Source: a virus. From it: 64,000 bases of DNA. How positions within the stretch are numbered: the stretch's first letter is position 1; each line of letters opens with the position of its first letter. Made by a program: the position numbers and the translations under genes. This document shows, piece by piece, positions 60,783-64,000 of this stretch. The notes under the pieces are model-generated. The model was given only the letters and a program-made list of their open reading frames with translations, was not told the origin of the DNA and did not search any database. The stretch covers positions 145,848-209,847 of the IMG/VR virus record IMGVR_UViG_3300034073_003542; one strand, given 5' to 3'.

Positions 60783-61073
60783 TCACTCAGCCGCAGCTTC
60801 CGCAGGAGCTTCAAGGTTCGGAGCCTTGACCTTCTTCGGATTGGCCGAATCGCCAGCCTGCTCCGCAGTCTCACCCGTCACACGAGCACGCCACACCTTG
60901 TAGCCCTGCTCCGTAAACGTCTTGACTGCACCAGCCTTGACGCCAATGTTCTCAACCGAATCACCAAACCGCTCGTCCAGAAAATCCGCAATCGCCTGAG
61001 CAACCGCTTCACGATCAACGCTACCAGCGGCAGCAACCAGACTCACATCAAACGCACACTTTTCACGCACCAT
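60783..61073 (-). CDS. GC-rich small protein, 96 aa
   Basis: DREAVAQAIADFLDERFGD, then VWRARVTGETAEQAG and an Ala/Pro-rich tail. Distinctly GC-richer than neighbours, with Ala and GCC/GAC-type codons. Soluble, probably an abundant small alpha/beta protein. Function unknown. Confidence 0.7.
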   Translation of the reverse strand: MVREKCAFDVSLVAAAGSVDREAVAQAIADFLDERFGDSVENIGVKAGAVKTFTEQGYKVWRARVTGETAEQAGDSANPKKVKAPNLEAPAEAAAE

Positions 61074-61123
61074 TGCTATTTACTCCAAAAGACTATCGTT
61101 TCCAATCACTCACTACTACAACC

Positions 61124-61151
61124 ATTATAGCAGCGTTTTACCACTTGTCAA
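61124..61151 (-). promoter_or_regulatory. Sigma-70-type promoter
   Basis: TTGACA, 16 bp, TATAAT with TGC before the -10; drives the GC-rich gene. Confidence 0.8.
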
Positions 61152-61211
61152 GTCACATGAGCGAGTTTTGTTATTTGTGCTCTCGTCAGCGTCTTGTCTT
61201 GTGATACATGG

Positions 61212-61239
61212 ATTATACCATACACTTCGTGTTAGTCAA
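61212..61239 (-). promoter_or_regulatory. Upstream tandem promoter
   Basis: TTGACT, 16 bp, TATAAT with TGG before the -10, about 90 bases upstream of the first. Confidence 0.65.
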
Positions 61240-61262
61240 GAGGGTAGGTCAAAAATCTTTTG

Positions 61263-61281
61263 TCTCAAACGGCGACGGCCT
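61263..61281 (+). repeat. Copy of TCTCAAACGGCGACGGCCT repeat
   Basis: Identical to the copy at 40144-40162; followed by TTTTTGGCA and a palindrome locus. Confidence 0.6.
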
Positions 61282-61313
61282 TTTTGGCACAGCGTTTGCT
61301 GTCGCGGTGTATG

Positions 61314-61357
61314 CTGCCATTTTGGCAGGCCTGGTAGCGAAGCTGCCATTTTGGCAG
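61314..61357. repeat. Palindrome locus 6, tandem pair
   Basis: Two perfect copies at 61314 and 61343. Ends two bases before the stop of the 61.36 kb gene. Confidence 0.8.
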
Positions 61358-61358
61358 C

Positions 61359-61571
61359 CTAGTAATCTATTGATTCTGGATCAAAGTTTTCAATAATACT
61401 AGCTATATTATTTAGTGTCTCTGTTGCGTTTTCGCCACAAAAAGATTCGTCACCACATCGATCCCAGGTACGTTCTACTTCTGTATTGCGAATCATGTCA
61501 GCTAATACAGCACGGTCTTCCACAGCTATCTTACTGAGTACTTCTTCTTGTTCTATTGTTAATCTTATCAT
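61359..61571 (-). CDS. Acidic hypothetical protein, 70 aa
   Basis: Helical, RLTIEQEEVLSKIAVEDRA and GDESFCGENATETLNNIAS; no known domain. Confidence 0.65.
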   Translation of the reverse strand: MIRLTIEQEEVLSKIAVEDRAVLADMIRNTEVERTWDRCGDESFCGENATETLNNIASIIENFDPESIDY

Positions 61572-61575
61572 GATA

Positions 61576-61749
61576 TTATACCGAGAAATTCATCTCCACA
61601 CACATATCAATAATCTCTTGAGCAGTAATATTGTGCTCTTTGATTGTGTTAGCAATTTCTTCTTGAGTTTTTTGGCTCATAAGAGCCATTCTGTTCCTAA
61701 TCGAAATAATTACTTTGAGAATTGCTTTGTTGCGTTCGCTACACATCAT
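61576..61749 (-). CDS. Hypothetical protein, 57 aa
   Basis: ATG at 61749 overlaps the upstream stop (ATGA). Helical, EEIANTIKEHNITAQEIID; looks like two short helices, perhaps DNA or protein binding. Not recognised. Confidence 0.6.
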   Translation of the reverse strand: MMCSERNKAILKVIISIRNRMALMSQKTQEEIANTIKEHNITAQEIIDMCVEMNFSV

Positions 61750-61973
61750 TTATTTCCGTATACGTATTTGTGGATTCGTTTTGATGCCTGCATATCTCGC
61801 CTTTTGAGTTCACCGTGGCAATACAGGATTTCGTCCGTGTAATAACCCACGTTCTCGCCATCAGGCATTGCAGCAATAACCTCGCGGCAATCTTGGATAG
61901 TGTATTCCAGTTCACTTTCCGACATCTTCTTTACTTTCCGCATATAAGCGGCGTGATCCATAATCTTTTTCAT
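61746..61973 (-). CDS. Conserved-type small protein, 75 aa
   Basis: Start at 61973. MSESELEYTIQDCREVIAAM then ENVGYYTDEILYCHGELKRR match a common phage/plasmid mini-protein pattern (YTI-x-D-C-x-E-A/V-I-x-A-x-P-x-x-x-x-x-G-Y-Y-x-D-E). Helical hairpin; unknown role. Confidence 0.7.
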   Translation of the reverse strand: MKKIMDHAAYMRKVKKMSESELEYTIQDCREVIAAMPDGENVGYYTDEILYCHGELKRRDMQASKRIHKYVYGNK

Positions 61974-61980
61974 ATTGGTA

Positions 61981-62008
61981 TTATACCACAAGGAAATCGT
62001 TTGTCAAG
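61981..62008 (-). promoter_or_regulatory. Sigma-70-type promoter
   Basis: TTGACA, 16 bp, TATAAT with TGG before the -10; eight bases before the ATG at 61973, so again a very short leader. Confidence 0.75.
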
Positions 62009-62075
62009 TGCTCCTTATTTTGGCTGACTACGACCACTAAAACCGAATCCGAAGGATTGGCCGAGACAAGGGGAA
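62009..62075 (+). repeat. GGCTGACTAC...AATCCGAAGGATT element, copy 6
   Basis: TTGGCTGACTACGACC, AATCC-GAA-GGATT, GGCCGAGAC. Next to the -35 of a minus-strand promoter; no plus-strand gene follows. Confidence 0.55.
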
Positions 62076-62171
62076 GCCATAGCCCTTCATCAAAAGATTT
62101 GGAGTCTTTCGAAGGTTGCAATAAGGGCGGGTTTTCTGATTCCCTGTTCTCGACCAAATATTACCTATTCG

Positions 62172-62231
62172 TTATCGACAACACCCACATAGACCGCAAA
62201 CTACGCATAGAGTGAAAATACAATATACCAT
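62172..62231 (-). CDS. Cys-rich hydrophobic micro-protein, 19 aa
   Basis: MVYCIFTLCVVCGLCGCCR after AGGAGAAAAGT, close relative of the 53.53 kb peptide; both start codons lie within a promoter spacer. Confidence 0.45.
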   Translation of the reverse strand: MVYCIFTLCVVCGLCGCCR

Positions 62232-62250
62232 ACTTTTCTCCTAGTGTCAA
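62222..62250 (-). promoter_or_regulatory. Sigma-70-type promoter overlapping micro-ORF
   Basis: TTGACA, 17 bp, TATATT with TGG before the -10. Confidence 0.6.
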
Positions 62251-62265
62251 GTGGCCCAAAACCAC

Positions 62266-62293
62266 ATTATACCAGAAGGGCGGTTGTCCACAA
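62266..62293 (-). promoter_or_regulatory. Weaker upstream promoter
   Basis: TTGTGG, 16 bp, TATAAT with TGG before the -10; could transcribe the 19-aa frame. Confidence 0.45.
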
Positions 62294-62323
62294 GTGTTTG
62301 AGATATCTAGGGTTACGTTGGGT

Positions 62324-62367
62324 CTGCCTTTTTGGCAGCGAGGGCAGAGTGTCTGCCATTTTGGCAG
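62324..62367. repeat. Palindrome locus 7, tandem pair
   Basis: CTGCCTTTTTGGCAG at 62324 and CTGCCATTTTGGCAG at 62353; the second ends one base before the stop codon of the next gene. Confidence 0.8.
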
Positions 62368-62550
62368 TTACACAATTACTTCTACTTTAGATAGAATGTC
62401 TGAGGAAATTTCACTATAACATTCCCTAATAGTTTTACATTCCCCAATTATACTATGATCCCTATCATTCCACCATTGGTAAATCCGCCCAACTTTCTCA
62501 ACGTGGTAGCCGTACTGTTCGGCAAAAATCTGTAGTTTTCGTAATTGCAT
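62368..62550 (-). CDS. Hypothetical protein, 60 aa
   Basis: Start at 62550. LRKLQIFAEQYGYHVEKVG then YQWWNDRDHSIIGECKTIRE: small alpha/beta protein similar in outline to the 5.7 kb gene. Unknown. Confidence 0.6.
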   Translation of the reverse strand: MQLRKLQIFAEQYGYHVEKVGRIYQWWNDRDHSIIGECKTIRECYSEISSDILSKVEVIV

Positions 62551-62551
62551 C

Positions 62552-62719
62552 TTATTGTCCGTGGAAAAGATATAAGCCAAATGAAAAAATCATCACAGAC
62601 ATTATCATATCAAGTGCCGGATATTTAGCCTCTTTAGGACTGATAGTAAATATCAGTAGTTGCCCAACAATCCACCCGATATTCATAGCGACAAGCGAGC
62701 TAATGCTAAATGTAATCAT
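62552..62719 (-). CDS. Two-helix membrane protein, 55 aa
   Basis: ATG at 62719 overlaps the upstream stop (ATGA). Two hydrophobic segments around SPKEAKYPA. Confidence 0.6.
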   Translation of the reverse strand: MITFSISSLVAMNIGWIVGQLLIFTISPKEAKYPALDMIMSVMIFSFGLYLFHGQ

Positions 62720-62880
62720 TTTTCATTCCAGTCGTTGAAACACACAGTACAAATTAAGCAATTCATTCCACAAATCATCGTATTACCAATCAAATATTGA
62801 TAACTAGGACTATTCATAGAAAAAATAGCAATGAGAGAAGTGACAACGAAACACACATATCGAAGCATTTTTGTATTCAT
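62716..62880 (-). CDS. Cys-rich membrane protein, 54 aa
   Basis: ATG at 62880. One membrane helix then MICGMNCLICTVCF near the end, four cysteines in a hydrophobic stretch, reminiscent of the MVY micro-proteins. Confidence 0.55.
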   Translation of the reverse strand: MNTKMLRYVCFVVTSLIAIFSMNSPSYQYLIGNTMICGMNCLICTVCFNDWNEK

Positions 62881-62889
62881 ATTTGTCCT

Positions 62890-63027
62890 TTATACCAATA
62901 GTTTATTGACTAGGCAATTCGCCCCAAACTTCTTTATTGCGTCAGTTTCGGCAGCTTGTTGACAAAACGCCAAAACATAACCGACAAAACGACCTTCCTG
63001 CACAACTCTGTAAGTGATTTCTAGCAT
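62890..63027 (-). CDS. Small protein, 45 aa, likely leaderless
   Basis: ATG at 63027, six bases after the -10, no ribosome site. MLEITYRVVQEGRFVGYVL, then AFCQQAAETDAIKKFG. Unknown. Confidence 0.55.
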   Translation of the reverse strand: MLEITYRVVQEGRFVGYVLAFCQQAAETDAIKKFGANCLVNKLLV

Positions 63028-63033
63028 AATAGG

Positions 63034-63061
63034 ATTATATCATAATGGTTGGAGTTGTCAA
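63034..63061 (-). promoter_or_regulatory. Sigma-70-type promoter, leaderless geometry
   Basis: TTGACA, 16 bp, TATAAT, six bases, ATG. Confidence 0.8.
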
Positions 63062-63066
63062 TAGGC

Positions 63067-63213
63067 TTATTCATCCATTATCCATTTTCCAAGTTTTTGT
63101 GTTTTTCTGCCAAGTCCCTTGCCAAGTCTGTAGCTCGTAGATTGCTGATCTGCTGGCTTAAAGATAATATACCAAATAAAGCCAAACACCAAAATCGCAC
63201 CTAATACTTCCAT
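63067..63213 (-). CDS. Single-pass membrane protein, 48 aa
   Basis: ATG at 63213. N-terminal helix ILVFGFIWYIIF then a basic tail (GKGLGRKTQKLGKW). Overlooked by size but in operon position. Confidence 0.55.
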   Translation of the reverse strand: MEVLGAILVFGFIWYIIFKPADQQSTSYRLGKGLGRKTQKLGKWIMDE

Positions 63214-63259
63214 TATACTAAATCGCCTTTCTTTTTTTTATTTATTATTTATATGTATT

Positions 63260-63538
63260 CTACTCAGAAACGTCACCAAATAACTCATCCCAATCAGACA
63301 CAGAAAATCCTGTTAGTAGTAGCTCTCGTTCGTCTGCTGTTAAATATGGAAAACAGTGCTGTATAGCCTTTTCTCCATTACAAAAATCTACAAAATCTTC
63401 CTTATTGACTACCATAGTGAACGGCACGCCATCCCGACTACTGCCCATGAATGTAACATCCCCAGAATTATCACATTCGTACACATGCACATATTCACTT
63501 AGACCATAGCACTTACGTTTGCAATTAGTGACAAGCAT
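63260..63538 (-). CDS. Conserved-type phage hypothetical, 92 aa
   Basis: CFPYLTADERELLLTGFSVSD and a C-terminal W-D-E-L-F-G are the recognisable end of a small protein family common in phages and plasmids. Beta-rich first half. Function unknown. Confidence 0.7.
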   Translation of the reverse strand: MLVTNCKRKCYGLSEYVHVYECDNSGDVTFMGSSRDGVPFTMVVNKEDFVDFCNGEKAIQHCFPYLTADERELLLTGFSVSDWDELFGDVSE

Positions 63539-63570
63539 CGTAGCACCTCATGTTGTTTAGCAGTAACGGA

Positions 63571-63598
63571 ATTATACCATATGGATACACCATGTCAA
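63571..63598 (-). promoter_or_regulatory. Sigma-70-type promoter
   Basis: TTGACA, 16 bp, TATAAT with TGG before the -10. Confidence 0.8.
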
Positions 63599-63603
63599 GC
63601 TCT

Positions 63604-63647
63604 ATGCCATTTTGGCAGTGCCTCGACCGAAACTGCCAGATTGGCAG
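63604..63647. repeat. Palindrome locus 8, tandem pair
   Basis: ATGCCATTTTGGCAG at 63604 and CTGCCAGATTGGCAG at 63633, spacing 29, between the end of the right-edge gene and the next promoter. Confidence 0.75.
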
Positions 63648-63685
63648 TAAGCCGTAGCTCACCACCGATCTGGAGTCGGATTTTA

Positions 63686-64000
63686 CTATGCGGACGGCAG
63701 CCGCCGCGTGTTGGCTGTACGCTCCGCGTAAACATTCATCAGTTTTCGATCAAGCGTGTGAATCGTAACCAGATGCCTAGTTCGGATGAAGTTGGGATCA
63801 TTGGCACGATATTCGCTATCACGATGAATCCTACCAATAGACTTGTCAGACAGACGACGTACCGAAAGAACCTTTCCTTCGATTACCGTTGGCATAGTCG
63901 CCGTAGGCTGAAGATAAGTGAATCGGTAATACTTGCCGACTTGAGCCTTGACAAGCGTATTGTCGATGCCATAGACGAGACTAAAGACAATATAAGCAAG
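63686..64000 (-). CDS. Partial GC-rich gene, 5' end outside window
   Basis: The frame is open to the right edge; an internal ATG at 63895 is possible but VKAQVGKYYRFTYLQP upstream reads as protein. Contains IEGKVLSVRRLSDKS, then RTRHLVTIHTLDRKLMNVYAE. Third GC-rich gene of the right part. Unknown function. Confidence 0.6.
   Translation of the reverse strand, partial: LAYIVFSLVYGIDNTLVKAQVGKYYRFTYLQPTATMPTVIEGKVLSVRRLSDKSIGRIHRDSEYRANDPNFIRTRHLVTIHTLDRKLMNVYAERTANTRRLPSA

Noticed and set aside
54787-63647. CRISPR array
   Set aside because: The repeats are short palindromes in pairs at scattered loci, without repeat-spacer runs or cas genes.
54787-63647. Palindromes as ordinary intrinsic terminators
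   Set aside because: No U-run follows either strand at most loci, and the exact 29-bp pairing would be unexplained. They may still mark 3' ends by another mechanism.
1-64000. Prophage with integrase and attachment sites
   Set aside because: No integrase, excisionase or host-like flanking genes; gene content and tRNA load fit a lytic large phage.

Overview
The window looks like part of a large, AT-rich (roughly one third GC by eye) double-stranded DNA phage genome. It has long head-to-tail runs of very small genes, most overlapping by 1-11 bases (ATGA, TAATG, GTGA, TTGA junctions), 28 tRNA-like genes including a dense array, free-standing homing endonucleases, and nucleotide and RNA-repair enzymes typical of large lytic phages. 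No capsid, tail, terminase, polymerase or integrase gene was recognised, so this is an accessory/early region. Host clues are a pseudopilin with the class III signal common in Planctomycetes and Verrucomicrobia, two proteins with PEP-CTERM-like C-termini, and small genes resembling planctomycete hypotheticals. A PVC-group or similar aquatic host is an inference.

Layout. 0-13 kb (minus strand): small genes plus UV endonuclease (UvdE), a metallopeptidase, ThyX, a metallophosphoesterase, a SpoT-like HD hydrolase, peptidyl-tRNA hydrolase 2 and a nucleotidyltransferase, with a discrete structured RNA of about 200 nt at 7.6-7.84 kb. 13-25 kb: membrane proteins, a leader with an intrinsic terminator at 14.7 kb, two LAGLIDADG endonucleases, thymidine kinase, an Rnl-type RNA ligase, a plus-strand HNH endonuclease and RtcB. 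25-36 kb: PEP-CTERM proteins, tRNA-Cys, a VWA protein, a YiiX-like papain-fold protein, a PD-(D/E)XK-like nuclease, a HAD phosphatase and a DHH/MYG1-like hydrolase. 36-49.7 kb: chains of tiny paralogous genes, a pseudopilin, lipoproteins, and a gene-free AT-rich and structured-RNA region at 47.7-48.6 kb. 49.8-52.2 kb: the main plus-strand island (HNH endonuclease and small genes). 52.2-57.5 kb: minus-strand small genes and a GC-richer DUF932 gene. 57.45-60.15 kb: 27 tRNA-like genes. 60.2-64 kb: small genes separated by tandem palindromes.

How it fits together. Nearly every minus-strand operon begins with a sigma-70-type promoter (TTGACA, 16-17 bp, TATAAT, often with TGN before the -10), so transcription probably relies on host RNA polymerase. 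Several promoters put the -10 exactly six bases from the ATG, which predicts leaderless mRNAs. RtcB, the Rnl-type ligase, the HAD protein, Pth2 and a tRNA set covering all 20 amino acids form a plausible tRNA supply-and-repair module. ThyX and Tdk supply dTMP. UvdE, a possible HhH glycosylase and the PD-(D/E)XK protein act on DNA. Pseudopilin, PEP-CTERM proteins, lipoproteins and many one- or two-helix proteins point to remodelling of the host envelope.

The most unusual signals are: (1) eight intergenic loci carrying 15-bp palindromes spaced exactly 29 bp start to start; (2) a compact RNA at 7.64-7.84 kb whose 5' and 3' ends form a perfect 12-bp stem; (3) a chain of overlapping tiny genes whose shared C-terminal motif contains the start codon of the next gene; and (4) a tRNA with an asparagine anticodon on a class II (Ser/Leu-like) body.
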